From an uncultured Lachnospiraceae bacterium (GTDB lineage: Bacteria; Bacillota; Clostridia; Lachnospirales; Lachnospiraceae), in the NCBI GenBank assembly GCA_947631985.1, contig CANRNK010000005.1, forward strand, positions 1 through 44,104: 44,104 nucleotides of DNA, read 5' to 3'. Positions 1-8,872 of the stretch are shown here, one piece after another. Each line of letters begins with the position of its first letter. Positions within the stretch are counted from its first letter, which is position 1. A model generated the notes under the pieces. That model was not told the DNA's origin, made no database searches, and was given only the letters and a program-made list of their open reading frames with translations. A program made the translations under genes and the position numbers.

Positions 1-419
1 TCTACTGAATAAAAGTCTGCATTTCCATTGCTGATATCGGTATCTTCATATCCATCAATTACTTCTGAATCATCAATGATGTGAATCTCCTGTTCGTTGC
101 CTTCTTCCTCAATTCCATACTCGCCCTCCCTACTCTGCTCCGGACTGGTTGTCTCCACATTTGCAAGAGATGTCTCCAAAGTTGAAGTGGGATTGGTTTT
201 CACAAAATTAATAGAAGCAAAGCTACTACTGATTGTAAAAAACAACATCAGACAGGATACAAGCAAAATTCTTTTCGTATTTCCTATTATCATAGCCAGA
301 ATTCGATAAATTCCTAAAATACAAGTAACCAAAAAAACAACAGGAATTTTTAAATTCTTGTTTTTTTTGGCTGCTTTTAGTAAACTATGTACAAGCTTAT
401 CTTTTAAATGATAATTCAT
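1..419 (-). CDS. Unrecognised membrane or exported protein, N-terminal part
   Basis: I do not recognise this protein. The minus strand is open from an ATG at 419 to the left edge, giving about 139 residues. An AAAAGGA stretch lies about 11 bases upstream of the ATG and supports this start. The first 24 residues are Lys-rich and basic. Two hydrophobic segments follow, at about residues 25-46 and 51-69, the second ending in a Ser-rich stretch that resembles a signal-peptide exit. After about residue 75 the sequence turns acidic (Glu/Asp/Ser/Thr), as in an extracytoplasmic linker. That suggests either a two-pass membrane protein or an anchored secreted protein whose functional domain lies outside the window. 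It is divergent from aroC, with about 120 bases shared between them. Confidence 0.6.
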   Translation of the reverse strand, partial: MNYHLKDKLVHSLLKAAKKNKNLKIPVVFLVTCILGIYRILAMIIGNTKRILLVSCLMLFFTISSSFASINFVKTNPTSTLETSLANVETTSPEQSREGEYGIEEEGNEQEIHIIDDSEVIDGYEDTDISNGNADFYSV

Positions 420-539
420 AAGGAAATAAGTCCTTTTCTGCATTCAGAAATCATTGCAATAATTTAGATAAGTATAACATATCTGATGTTTTTAGACTAG
501 ATGCATTTTTTTAACTTAACCACAAGAAAGGAAACAGAA

Positions 540-1640
540 ATGGCTGGATCAACAATAGGAACTCTTTTCAAAGTAACGACCTGGGGGGAATCCCACGGAG
601 AAGCACTTGGCGTTGTCATTGATGGCTGCCCATCAGGAATTCCACTCTCCGAAAAAGAGATTCAAATCTTTCTGGATAGAAGAAAACCAGGGAAAACAAC
701 AATTTCAACACCAAGACAGGAAGATGATAAAGTTGAAATTCTATCTGGTGTCTTTGAAGGAAAAACAACCGGTGCTCCGATTTCCATGTTAGTGCGTAAC
801 CAGTCCCAACGTTCAAAAGACTACCAGAATATCGCTGAAAACTATCGTCCAGGTCATGCAGATTATACGTTTGATGTCAAATACGGATTCCGTGATTATC
901 GTGGTGGTGGAAGATCTTCCGGACGCGAGACCATAGGTCGTGTTGCCGCTGGAGCAATTGCCTCAAAGTTATTATCCACACTCGGCATAACCCTGCTTGC
1001 CTACACAAAGGCAATTGGCCCCATTGAAATCGACCCCATGAAATTCAACAAAGACTTCATTTCATCCACACCAACCTGTATGCCAGATTCCGATGCTTCT
1101 ATTGAAGCAGAAAAATATATGCAGCAGTGCATGCGGGAATACGATTCTTCTGGTGGTGTTGTAGAATGCCGGATCAATCATGTTCCAGCAGGTCTTGGAG
1201 AACCCGTTTTCGACAAGCTGGATGCATCCCTTGCAAAAGCACTTCTCTCCATCGGTGGAGTGAAAGCATTTGAAATTGGAGACGGCATCAAGGCATCCTT
1301 GTCAAGAGGCTCTGAAAACAATGATAATTTTATCGTGAAAGATGAAAAAATAGCAAAAGCAACCAATCATTCTGGTGGCGTTCTTGGTGGAATCAGTGAT
1401 GGTTCTGAACTTATCGTGAGGGCATTTTTCAAACCAACACCGTCTATTTTTACGACTCAGAAGACAGTGAACCAGCAAGGCGTGGAAACTGAAATCAGAA
1501 TTGAAGGACGTCACGATCCAGTCATTGTCCCTAGAGCTGTCGTGGTAGTTGAGTCAATGTGTGCAATTACAATCGTTGACCAGCTGTTAATTAATATGAC
1601 CTCAAAACTTGATTCCATTCAGGCTTTTTATCAAAAATAA
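540..1640 (+). CDS. aroC: Chorismate synthase
   Basis: AroC converts 5-enolpyruvylshikimate-3-phosphate to chorismate, the last shared step of aromatic amino acid and folate synthesis, using reduced FMN as a catalyst. The family signatures are visible: WGESHG near the N-terminus, the RPGHADYT and GGRSSGRET block in the middle, and the GRHDPVIVPRA block near the C-terminus. I place the start at 540 rather than the upstream in-frame ATG at 501. AAGAAAGGA lies 6-7 bases before 540, and the product then begins MAGSTIG as expected, giving 366 residues, normal for the family. It stands alone: a divergent gene lies upstream and a strong terminator directly downstream. No other shikimate pathway gene is in the window. 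Confidence 0.95.
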   Translation: MAGSTIGTLFKVTTWGESHGEALGVVIDGCPSGIPLSEKEIQIFLDRRKPGKTTISTPRQEDDKVEILSGVFEGKTTGAPISMLVRNQSQRSKDYQNIAENYRPGHADYTFDVKYGFRDYRGGGRSSGRETIGRVAAGAIASKLLSTLGITLLAYTKAIGPIEIDPMKFNKDFISSTPTCMPDSDASIEAEKYMQQCMREYDSSGGVVECRINHVPAGLGEPVFDKLDASLAKALLSIGGVKAFEIGDGIKASLSRGSENNDNFIVKDEKIAKATNHSGGVLGGISDGSELIVRAFFKPTPSIFTTQKTVNQQGVETEIRIEGRHDPVIVPRAVVVVESMCAITIVDQLLINMTSKLDSIQAFYQK

Positions 1641-1645
1641 AAAAG

Positions 1646-1683
1646 CTGCCGCAGAAGAACTTTTACCTCTGCGGCAGTTTTTT
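1646..1683. terminator. Bidirectional terminator between aroC and the lactonase gene
   Basis: A perfect 10-bp inverted repeat (CTGCCGCAGA at 1646-1655 and its complement at 1668-1677) has a 12-base loop. It is followed by six T on the plus strand and preceded by four A, giving a shorter T-run on the minus strand. It sits between two convergent genes and can serve both. Confidence 0.9.
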
Positions 1684-1686
1684 ATT

Positions 1687-2748
1687 CTATGATTCCTCCG
1701 CTAATTTGTGGAAGATAATACAGTTTGGTCTTTCTACCTGAAGTTCTTTTCCGTTCATAACAAGAAGTCCCTTTTCCATATCCACCGCAAAAAATGTCAT
1801 GGCATTTGCTTCATGATTCAGCGAAACCAAATACTTGTTATTTGGAAACAACGTTGCATCTTTTGGATAATCGCCACTGACAGGCAGACAAAATATTTTT
1901 GTTAACATTCCACTTGCCTGATCAATTCTATAAACAATCACGGAATTATCTCCTGCATTTGAGCTCACCAGATACTTGTCATCCGTCGAAAAATTCAGTG
2001 CACTTGCAGCAGATCCTCCTGCATGATACTCATTCAGCGTTGATATTGTCTGAATTTTTTCGAATTCAGGATTGTTATTCTGATCTTCATACGTATAGAC
2101 ATCAATACAATTTTTCAGTTCATGAACAATATATAAAAACTTCCCGTTTTTCGAAAATTTCAAGTGTCTTGGAGCTGATTCGATTTCACTATGAATCATA
2201 TCTACCGATTTCAGGGTTCCTTTTACATGGTCCATCCGATAGACATTGACATGATCCATTCCAAGATCTGCAGCACATAAGTATTTATTATCTCTTGTCA
2301 TTTTCACGCAACTGACATGTGGGCGGAAATTTCTCTCCGCGATGCTGCCCAGACCTTTGTGAAAAATTTCATCTGTAATTTCTCCTATGCCACCATCTTG
2401 CTGAAGACGTAATACTGTAATTTTACCATCATGATACCCTGAGACAAATAAATACCTGTCATTGTAATCGGTTGAGACATAACAGCCTCTCATTCCATTA
2501 ATCGTGCCCCGATTGATAAATTCCAGATCTCCATTCGCTAATACCTTATAAGCTTCTACGCCAAAATCCGTAATGGAATAGAGATGTTTTTGATTGTGTG
2601 AAATTGTAATATAAGAGGAGTTGGTAATCTGAACCTGGTTCTTTTCTTCAAATCTGCCTTTTTCCATATCCACGTCATAGATTTTAATCCCGTGATTGTC
2701 ACCCATCGTATAGGTTGAAACATACGCAACATACTTTTCTTTTCCCAT
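1687..2748 (-). CDS. Lactonase family protein (6-phosphogluconolactonase-like beta-propeller)
   Basis: A 353-residue cytoplasmic protein with repeated motifs of the type YLYxV/KYLVS and HNQKHLYSI, about every 45-55 residues. This is the seven-bladed beta-propeller pattern of the lactonase family (YbhE/Pgl type). The best known member hydrolyses 6-phosphogluconolactone in the oxidative pentose phosphate pathway, but many paralogues have unknown substrates, so the substrate here is inference. I chose the ATG at 2748, five codons inside the longest open frame, because GGAGG lies 8 bases before it. No zwf or gnd neighbour is present to support the pentose phosphate role. The gene is monocistronic: it converges with aroC and diverges from the polyamine regulator. 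Confidence 0.8.
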   Translation of the reverse strand: MGKEKYVAYVSTYTMGDNHGIKIYDVDMEKGRFEEKNQVQITNSSYITISHNQKHLYSITDFGVEAYKVLANGDLEFINRGTINGMRGCYVSTDYNDRYLFVSGYHDGKITVLRLQQDGGIGEITDEIFHKGLGSIAERNFRPHVSCVKMTRDNKYLCAADLGMDHVNVYRMDHVKGTLKSVDMIHSEIESAPRHLKFSKNGKFLYIVHELKNCIDVYTYEDQNNNPEFEKIQTISTLNEYHAGGSAASALNFSTDDKYLVSSNAGDNSVIVYRIDQASGMLTKIFCLPVSGDYPKDATLFPNNKYLVSLNHEANAMTFFAVDMEKGLLVMNGKELQVERPNCIIFHKLAEES

Positions 2749-2775
2749 ATTTACGACCTCCAATTTCTGTATAAA

Positions 2776-2788
2776 ATGATAGTATCAT
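2776..2788. promoter_or_regulatory. 13-bp perfect palindrome upstream of the lactonase gene
   Basis: ATGATA-G-TATCAT lies 28 bases upstream of the lactonase start, in the divergent intergenic region. It could be an operator for either divergent gene; no function is shown by the sequence. Confidence 0.35.
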
Positions 2789-2825
2789 ATCCTGTCTTTT
2801 TTGTTAATCTATTTTTACTTTTTCA

Positions 2826-2853
2826 TTGACTTTCAATTTAAATACAGTATAAT
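2826..2853 (+). promoter_or_regulatory. Sigma-A type promoter of the XRE-potABCD unit
   Basis: TTGACT at 2826-2831 and a perfect TATAAT at 2848-2853 are separated by 16 bases. The regulator start is 65 bases past the -10 box, preceded by AGGAGG at 2903-2908. Confidence 0.75.
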
Positions 2854-2917
2854 AAAAATCAGTGTGCAAGTATAGTATTTGTAAACTTTTTGTTTAAAAA
2901 CAGGAGGATTCTTCTAA

Positions 2918-3457
2918 ATGAAAATAGGTCAAAAAATAAAAGAACTACGAATCCAAAAGGGACTCACGCAGGAAGAACTTGGCGATCGTGTAGAACTCTC
3001 AAAAGGGTTTATTTCTCAATTGGAACGTGACCTGACTTCACCCTCTATTCAGACTCTCGTTGATCTTCTGCAGTGTCTGGGTCTGGACCTGAAAGAATTC
3101 TTCAATGACTCAAAAGAAGAACAAATTGTATTTAAGAAAACTGATTATTTTGAGAAAACAGATGAGGCTTTGCAAAATAAAGTAGAATGGATCATTCCAA
3201 ATGCACAGAAAAATAGCATGGAGCCAATCCGCCTCACCCTACAGCCGGGTGGTTCAACTTATCCTGATGTGCCACATGAGGGCGAAGAATTTGGTTATGT
3301 GATTTCAGGAAGTATTACGATTCACATTGGAACGAAAAAATATAACGCAAAAAAAGGTGAATCCTTTTATTTTTCTCCTGGAAGCAGTCATTTTCTCTCT
3401 GCTAATTCTAAAACAGGTGCAACCATTATTTGGATTAGCACACCCCCAAGCTTTTAA
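2918..3457 (+). CDS. XRE-family transcriptional regulator with C-terminal cupin domain (PuuR-like)
   Basis: A 179-residue DNA-binding regulator. Residues about 1-65 form a helix-turn-helix of the XRE type (IKELRIQKGLTQEELGDRV, then SKGFISQLERD as the recognition region). Residues about 105-175 form a cupin barrel with the PGG, PHEGEEFGYVISG and FSPGSSH motifs. This architecture is that of PuuR-like regulators, which sense small metabolites through the cupin. It is the first gene of the unit and lies 30 bases before potA. The same arrangement of a cupin-XRE regulator ahead of potABCD is known in other Firmicutes, so control of polyamine uptake is the natural inference. AGGAGG sits 9 bases before the ATG. 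The ligand cannot be told from sequence. Confidence 0.9.
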   Translation: MKIGQKIKELRIQKGLTQEELGDRVELSKGFISQLERDLTSPSIQTLVDLLQCLGLDLKEFFNDSKEEQIVFKKTDYFEKTDEALQNKVEWIIPNAQKNSMEPIRLTLQPGGSTYPDVPHEGEEFGYVISGSITIHIGTKKYNAKKGESFYFSPGSSHFLSANSKTGATIIWISTPPSF

Positions 3458-3487
3458 TCTTACATTACGAAAGGTATGGTTATTCCT

Positions 3488-4561
3488 ATGAGCAATAGAC
3501 TTATTGATTTAGTAAATATCTCCAAATCTTTTGGTTCCAGTTTAATCCTTGATGAAATGAATCTCTATGTACAGGAAAACGAGTTTTTAACGTTACTTGG
3601 ACCAAGTGGTTGTGGAAAAACAACAACACTTCGTATTATTGGGGGCTTCGAATCTCCAGATCAGGGGAAAGTGTTATTTAACGGTTCCGATATTGCTTCT
3701 CTTCCACCTAACAAAAGACAGGTTAACACCGTTTTTCAAAAATATGCTCTTTTTACTCATATGACAATCGCAGAAAATATTGCCTTTGGTTTGAAAATCA
3801 AAAATAAAAGCAAAGCTTATATTCAAGACAAAGTAAAATACGCCCTTAAGCTTGTTAATCTTGATGGTTTTGATCATCGTATGCCAGATTCTCTAAGTGG
3901 TGGACAGCAACAAAGAATTGCGATTGCACGCGCGATTGTAAACGAACCAAAGGTATTGCTTCTGGATGAACCACTTGGTGCCCTTGATTTAAAACTTCGC
4001 CAAGGCATGCAGTATGAACTGATTCGCTTAAAAAACGAACTCGGCATTACCTTTATTTATGTAACACATGATCAAGAAGAGGCGTTGACCATGTCGGATA
4101 CCATTGTTGTCATGAATCAGGGATATATTCAACAGATTGGCACTCCAGAAACCATCTACAATGAACCGGAAAATGCTTTTGTTGCTGATTTTATTGGAGA
4201 TAGTAATATTCTTGGGTCTATTATGCTTCGAGATGAACTCGTTGAAATTCTAGGCGTAAAATTTGCCTGTATCGACAAAGGCTTTGGCGAAAACAAACCT
4301 GTCGACGTTGTCATTCGTCCAGAAGATGTTGAACTTCTCTCCCCAAATGAAACCAACCTAAATGGAGTCGTTACCCATTTAATCTTTAAGGGAGTTCATT
4401 ACGAAATGGAAGTTGAAGCCAATGGATTCACCTGGCTGGTTCATTCCACTAAAATGGTTCCTGTAGGTGCTTTTGTTAGCATTGCGGTCGCACCTGGCAA
4501 CATTCAGATCATGAATAAGCCTGTTTCCGAGGATGAGGAGGCCACTGCAATTGATGAATAA
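3488..4561 (+). CDS. potA: Spermidine/putrescine ABC transporter ATP-binding protein
   Basis: PotA is the ATPase that powers polyamine import by PotBCD at the inner face of the membrane. Visible motifs, in order, are Walker [11 protein letters not shown]-loop FQKYALF, signature LSGGQQQR, Walker B LLLDEP, and switch [10 protein letters not shown]-terminal TOBE-like regulatory domain of about 110 residues follows. The length, 357 residues, matches PotA. The open frame starts at 3476, but that ATG is only one base after the AAGG of the ribosome binding site. The second ATG at 3488, giving [11 protein letters not shown], is a more credible start. The end overlaps potB by 8 bases, indicating coupled translation. 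Confidence 0.94.
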   Translation: MSNRLIDLVNISKSFGSSLILDEMNLYVQENEFLTLLGPSGCGKTTTLRIIGGFESPDQGKVLFNGSDIASLPPNKRQVNTVFQKYALFTHMTIAENIAFGLKIKNKSKAYIQDKVKYALKLVNLDGFDHRMPDSLSGGQQQRIAIARAIVNEPKVLLLDEPLGALDLKLRQGMQYELIRLKNELGITFIYVTHDQEEALTMSDTIVVMNQGYIQQIGTPETIYNEPENAFVADFIGDSNILGSIMLRDELVEILGVKFACIDKGFGENKPVDVVIRPEDVELLSPNETNLNGVVTHLIFKGVHYEMEVEANGFTWLVHSTKMVPVGAFVSIAVAPGNIQIMNKPVSEDEEATAIDE

Positions 4562-5366
4562 AAAATGGTTGTCTTTTCCTTACCTGTTATGGGCGATTGG
4601 CTTTATTATCATTCCTCTTTGTATGGTCTTCTATTACGGTTTTACTGATAGAGACGGTGTTATGACCTTTGAAAATGTTGTTGCAATTTTTTCGCCTGAA
4701 CACAGAAAGGCTCTTTTTCTTGCTCTTTTACTTTCTCTCATCAGTACGATACTCTGCATTATTCTTGCCTACCCACTTTCTTTAATTCTGGCGAAAATGG
4801 GCAATGGTAAAAATAGTTTTCTTGTGATTATCTTTATTCTTCCTATGTGGATGAATTTTTTACTTCGTACCCTTGCATGGCAGACATTGCTCGAGAAAAA
4901 TGGAGTCATTAACAGTATCCTTACCTATTTACATCTGCCATCTCTTACCATTATCAATACACCTGCAGCGATCATTTTAGGTATGGTATATAACTTTTTA
5001 CCTTTTATGGTTCTTCCTATTTATAACTCGTTATCTAAAATAGATCCGAATGTTATGAATGCTGCAAGAGATCTTGGTGCAAATGGCTTTCAGGCGTTTT
5101 TGAAAATTACACTTCCTTTAAGTATGCCGGGTGTGATTAGTGGAATTACCATGGTTTTTGTACCAGCCCTGACTACTTTCGTAATCAGTACACTTCTTGG
5201 TGGCAGTAAAATATTACTAATTGGAAATGTCATTGAACAGGAATTTACACAGGCTAGTAATTGGCATCTCGGAAGCGGACTCTCCGTTGTATTAATGATT
5301 TTTATCGTCATCAGCATAGTTGTCTCATCACTATCTGATAAAGATGGGGAAGGAGCTGGATTCTAA
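4554..5366 (+). CDS. potB: Spermidine/putrescine ABC transporter permease
   Basis: One of the two membrane subunits of the polyamine importer. It has about six hydrophobic segments spread across 270 residues and the EAA loop ([20 protein letters not shown]) that docks on the ATPase. The start at 4554 lies inside the end of potA, with GAGGAGG 12 bases upstream. A TTG at 4551 is also possible, while the ATG at 4533 would overlap that ribosome binding site. The stop shares one base with the potC start (TAATG). The C-terminus ends in a short charged tail (KDGEGAGF). Confidence 0.93.
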   Translation: MNKKWLSFPYLLWAIGFIIIPLCMVFYYGFTDRDGVMTFENVVAIFSPEHRKALFLALLLSLISTILCIILAYPLSLILAKMGNGKNSFLVIIFILPMWMNFLLRTLAWQTLLEKNGVINSILTYLHLPSLTIINTPAAIILGMVYNFLPFMVLPIYNSLSKIDPNVMNAARDLGANGFQAFLKITLPLSMPGVISGITMVFVPALTTFVISTLLGGSKILLIGNVIEQEFTQASNWHLGSGLSVVLMIFIVISIVVSSLSDKDGEGAGF

Positions 5367-6169
5367 TGAATAAAATACTTCATAAAATTTACCTTTTCTT
5401 AATCTTACTTTTTTTATATGCTCCGATTGCCACATTGGTTGTCTTATCCTTTAATGCAAGTAAAACACGTGCAAAATGGGGCGGATTTACCTTCAAGTGG
5501 TACCAGGCGCTCTTTCAAAACGAAGTGATTCTGGAAGCCTTTTATACCACTCTTTTAATTGCGTTACTCTCCGCTCTCTTTGCAACTATCATAGGTACCA
5601 TTGCAGCAATCGCAATGAATGGCATGAAAAAAGGAAGTAAAGCTGCCTTTATGGCTGTCACAAACATTCCTATGTTGAATGCAGAAATTGTAACCGGAAT
5701 TTCTCTTATGTTGCTCTTCATAAGTTTTGGGATGCGATTTGGGTTTTCAACTGTTTTATTTGCTCATATTACTTTTAATATTCCTTATGTGATTCTAAGC
5801 GTTTTACCACGATTAAAACAGATGAATCCATCTACCTTTGAAGCGGCTCTGGATTTGGGTGCCTCTCCGGTTTATGCATTTTTCAAAGTCATTCTCCCTG
5901 ATATTTTTCCAGGAATTATATCTGGATTCTTAATGGCTTTTACAATGTCACTCGACGATTTTATTATTACGCATTTCACAAAGGGGCCAGGACTTGATAC
6001 TCTTTCAACCAAGATTTACACTGAACTCAAAAAAGGTATTAAGCCAGAAATGTATTCTCTTTCAACACTTATTTTTATCACAGTCTTAATTTTGTTATTA
6101 CTGGTCAACAAAACACCGAAAGATAAAAAAAACAAAAAAGGTTCTTTACAGGAGGAAATTATACTATGA
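5366..6169 (+). CDS. potC: Spermidine/putrescine ABC transporter permease
   Basis: The partner permease of PotB. It has 267 residues with an N-terminal transmembrane helix, about five further membrane segments, and an EAA loop (EAALDLGASPVYAFFKVILP) at about residues 150-170. The N-terminal block KWGGFTFKWYQALF is typical of PotC. Its start overlaps the potB stop by one base, and its stop overlaps the potD start as ATGA, so the four transport genes are translationally linked. A GGAGG at the 3' end serves potD. Confidence 0.93.
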   Translation: MNKILHKIYLFLILLFLYAPIATLVVLSFNASKTRAKWGGFTFKWYQALFQNEVILEAFYTTLLIALLSALFATIIGTIAAIAMNGMKKGSKAAFMAVTNIPMLNAEIVTGISLMLLFISFGMRFGFSTVLFAHITFNIPYVILSVLPRLKQMNPSTFEAALDLGASPVYAFFKVILPDIFPGIISGFLMAFTMSLDDFIITHFTKGPGLDTLSTKIYTELKKGIKPEMYSLSTLIFITVLILLLLVNKTPKDKKNKKGSLQEEIIL

Positions 6170-7224
6170 AAAAAGTTCTATTCGCATCCATTTTCACCCT
6201 GCTTCTGGCAAGTCTGACCGCTTGTGGAAATAATAGCTCGTCCGAAAACGGGGAAGTAATTGTATACAACTGGGGAGAATACATCGATCCCGATGTCATT
6301 GGTCAGTTTGAAGAAGAAACTGGGATTAAAGTCATCTACGATGAATTTGAAACCAATGAAATTATGTATCCCAAGATTGAGGCTGGCGCCTCTGATTATG
6401 ATGTAGTATGTCCTTCTGACTACATGATACAGAAAATGATAGAAAATGATCTTCTTGCTGAAATTAATTTTGATCAGATGCCAAATGCAGTTGCAAACAT
6501 TGGAACACAATATTATGAACAATCTAAAAGTTTCGATCCCGAAAACAAGTATTCTGTTCCTTATTGCTGGGGAACCGTCGGTATTTTATATAACAAAACA
6601 ATGGTTACAACAGAAATTGACAGTTGGTCTGATCTATGGGATGAAAGTTATGCAGATAACATATTAATGCAGGATAGTGTAAGAGATTCCTTTATGGTTG
6701 CATTAAAATTAAATGGATTTTCAATGAATTCAACGAATCCGGAAGAACTAGAAATTGCCAAGAATTCTCTGATTGAACAAAAGCCACTCGTTCAGGCTTA
6801 CGTTATTGATCAGGTCCGGGATAAAATGATTGGAAATGAAGCCGCTCTTGGGGTCATCTATTCAGGTGAAGCAATCTTTACCCAAAGAGAAAATCCAGAT
6901 CTTGAGTATGTAATTCCAAAAGAAGGTACTAATATCTGGATCGACTCCTGGGTGATTCCAAAAGAGGCAAAGAACAAAGAAAATGCTGAAAAATTCATAG
7001 ATTTTTTATGTCGTGAAGATATTGCCCTCAAGAACTTTGAGTACATCACTTATTCAACGCCAAACAATGCTGCCAAGGAATTGATTGAGGATGCGGAAAT
7101 CAAAAATTCTCCAATTGCATTTCCAACTTTGTCCGACTATTCTAATCTTGAAACCTTTGAATATCTTGGTGTGGACGCGGATGAGCTTTATAACCAATTA
7201 TGGAAAGAATTAAAATCTGAATAA
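6166..7224 (+). CDS. potD: Spermidine/putrescine-binding lipoprotein
   Basis: The extracytoplasmic substrate receptor of the polyamine importer, 352 residues. Residues 1-19 are a lipoprotein signal peptide with lipobox LTAC, and Cys20 is the predicted lipidated residue. The mature part begins with VYNWGEYIDPDVI, the PotD/PotF hallmark. It contains the substrate-pocket stretches SDYDVVCPSDYM, PYCWGTVGILYN, VIYSGEA and IWIDSWVIPK, rich in the aromatic and acidic residues that cradle polyamines in this family. Whether spermidine or putrescine is preferred cannot be judged. It ends the unit and is followed by a terminator. Confidence 0.94.
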   Translation: MKKVLFASIFTLLLASLTACGNNSSSENGEVIVYNWGEYIDPDVIGQFEEETGIKVIYDEFETNEIMYPKIEAGASDYDVVCPSDYMIQKMIENDLLAEINFDQMPNAVANIGTQYYEQSKSFDPENKYSVPYCWGTVGILYNKTMVTTEIDSWSDLWDESYADNILMQDSVRDSFMVALKLNGFSMNSTNPEELEIAKNSLIEQKPLVQAYVIDQVRDKMIGNEAALGVIYSGEAIFTQRENPDLEYVIPKEGTNIWIDSWVIPKEAKNKENAEKFIDFLCREDIALKNFEYITYSTPNNAAKELIEDAEIKNSPIAFPTLSDYSNLETFEYLGVDADELYNQLWKELKSE

Positions 7225-7242
7225 TAACAATTTTTGATTAAA

Positions 7243-7286
7243 AAATCCAAAATGAAAGGATTCCTTTTCATTTTGGATTTCTTTTT
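7243..7286. terminator. Terminator after potD
   Basis: A 15-bp perfect inverted repeat pairs AAATCCAAAATGAAA (7243-7257) with its complement at 7266-7280. A short loop lies between, with CTTTTT after it and an A-run before it. It lies between the convergent potD and trpS genes and can act in both directions. Confidence 0.88.
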
Positions 7287-7321
7287 ATATTTCTAATAGT
7301 ATTCTATTCAATGAAATCAGC

Positions 7322-8326
7322 TTATCTGATTCGTTCTGGAAAGCCTACTTTTTTCTGTACTTTTCGAAGTGTTTTTTGCGCATAGTAATTTGCCTTTTCA
7401 GCATTTGCCTTAATGATCTGATCAATGTATGCTTTATCAGTAGATAACTCTTTAAATCGCGTCTGAATAGGTAATAAAACGCTAATGACAGATTCTCCTA
7501 CCGCCGATTTAAAGTCGCCATATCCCTTACCTTCAAATTCAAGTACGGCTTCCTGCGTAGACTTGTCTGTACAGGCACAATAAATGTCAAGCAGATTTCG
7601 AATCCCCGGCTGGTCTTCTTCATAAGATACACAAGCCTTGGAGTCTGTTACTGCTCGTTTACATTTTCTCATAATTGTATCCGGATCATCCATAAGGTAA
7701 ATACTTGCGTTTGTATTTTCATCTGATTTCGACATCTTCTTCTCTGGTTCCTGCAGGCTCATAATTTTAGCGCCAATTTTCCCAAGATACCCTTCTGGTA
7801 TCGTAAACACCTCTCCATAGATTCCATTAAATCGTTGTGCTACGTCTCTGCAAAGTTCTAAATGTTGCATCTGGTCTTTTCCTACCGGAACCACATCTGC
7901 CTGATACAACAAAATGTCTGCTGCCATCAGAACCGGGTAGGTATACAAGCCAGTATTAATATTTTCAGTATGTTTAGATGCCTTATCTTTGAATTGGGTC
8001 ATTCTGTTTAGTTCTCCCATATAAGCATAACAGTTTAAAATCCATGCAAGTTCTGCATGTGCCGAAACATGGGACTGGTAGTACAGACAGTTTTTTTCAG
8101 GATCTAACCCTGCTGCGATATAAAGTGTTAACAGATTACGTGCTCTTTTTCGAAGTTCCGCAGGGTCTTGTCTGACCGTAATGGAATGCATATCTACAAC
8201 AGAATAAAAACACTCGTATTCATCACATAAAGTCACCCAGTTTTTTAGGGCACCCAGATAATTTCCAAGGGTCAAATCCCCGGTTGCCTGCATTCCACTA
8301 AATAATACTTTTTTATTGTCTATCAT
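7322..8326 (-). CDS. trpS: Tryptophanyl-tRNA synthetase
   Basis: A class I aminoacyl-tRNA synthetase that charges tRNA-Trp. It is 334 residues from the ATG at 8326. The longer open frame (to 8395) adds 23 residues from inside the upstream gene. GGAGGAG about 10 bases before 8326 decides the start, and the product then begins MIDNKKVLFSGMQATG as expected. The class I signatures are GDLTLGNYLGAL (HIGH-like) near residue 20 and KKMSKSDEN (KMSKS) near residue 195. The start overlaps the end of the DUF5662 gene by 14 bases. No T-box leader lies in front of it, although trpS is often T-box controlled in Firmicutes. Expression seems to depend on the upstream genes. Confidence 0.95.
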   Translation of the reverse strand: MIDNKKVLFSGMQATGDLTLGNYLGALKNWVTLCDEYECFYSVVDMHSITVRQDPAELRKRARNLLTLYIAAGLDPEKNCLYYQSHVSAHAELAWILNCYAYMGELNRMTQFKDKASKHTENINTGLYTYPVLMAADILLYQADVVPVGKDQMQHLELCRDVAQRFNGIYGEVFTIPEGYLGKIGAKIMSLQEPEKKMSKSDENTNASIYLMDDPDTIMRKCKRAVTDSKACVSYEEDQPGIRNLLDIYCACTDKSTQEAVLEFEGKGYGDFKSAVGESVISVLLPIQTRFKELSTDKAYIDQIIKANAEKANYYAQKTLRKVQKKVGFPERIR

Positions 8327-8861
8327 TTTTGTTTGTCTCCTCCAGGATGTTGTTTTTAATATATCGAAAGGTTTCTTTTTCTCCTTTTTCAGCAAGCATT
8401 TGTAGGATTTCTTCTAATAACGCTTTGGTTTCCAGATGGATTGGAACAGAATCTTTTCCGCCCTGATAATAGAAATAAGGATCCTTGTCTGAGTATGCCT
8501 CTTTATTATAAATCTTTGAGGCCGCAATCCGATCCAAAAACATTTCTACCACATACCGATTTGGAATCCGAACTGGTACCATTTCTGCTGATCTGGTGCT
8601 ATAATCGAGCCAGTATTCAAAATGATGTTTGTTTCTTCCTTTGTGATGCAGCCATGCGCTTGAGTACCCGATGTCTTCTCGTTCTGCATTGTTAGGGCTA
8701 CGGTCTCCCTGGTAATATTTCGCACCAATTCTGAATTCTGCAAGGGAATATTTTGACAAATCGTGTACGAGCCCCTGCCAATACAACCCAACTGCAAAGC
8801 AGCTTTTCATGACGATTATTCTATGATATGTGATTGTCTTAAAATGTCTAAAAGGTTTCAT
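8313..8861 (-). CDS. DUF5662 family protein
   Basis: A 182-residue protein that I assign to the DUF5662 family, whose function is not established. It shows HDLSKYSLAEF near residue 33 and HHKGRNKHHFEYW near residue 77. This His/Asp-rich pattern resembles an HD-type or related metal site, but I infer this only from residue spacing. RIPNRYVVEMFLDRIAASKIY is a further conserved-looking block. The start follows a GGATGAG ribosome binding site, 11 bases after the stop of the GH13-like gene. Its 3' end overlaps trpS, so the three genes are probably co-transcribed. Some older annotations of this family read catalase; nothing here supports that. Confidence 0.75.
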   Translation of the reverse strand: MKPFRHFKTITYHRIIVMKSCFAVGLYWQGLVHDLSKYSLAEFRIGAKYYQGDRSPNNAEREDIGYSSAWLHHKGRNKHHFEYWLDYSTRSAEMVPVRIPNRYVVEMFLDRIAASKIYNKEAYSDKDPYFYYQGGKDSVPIHLETKALLEEILQMLAEKGEKETFRYIKNNILEETNKNDRQ

Positions 8862-8872
8862 ATTCTCATCCG

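Noticed and set aside
8313..8861. Catalase function for the DUF5662 protein
   Set aside because: No catalase motif or haem-binding pattern is visible; the name comes from weak historical annotation.
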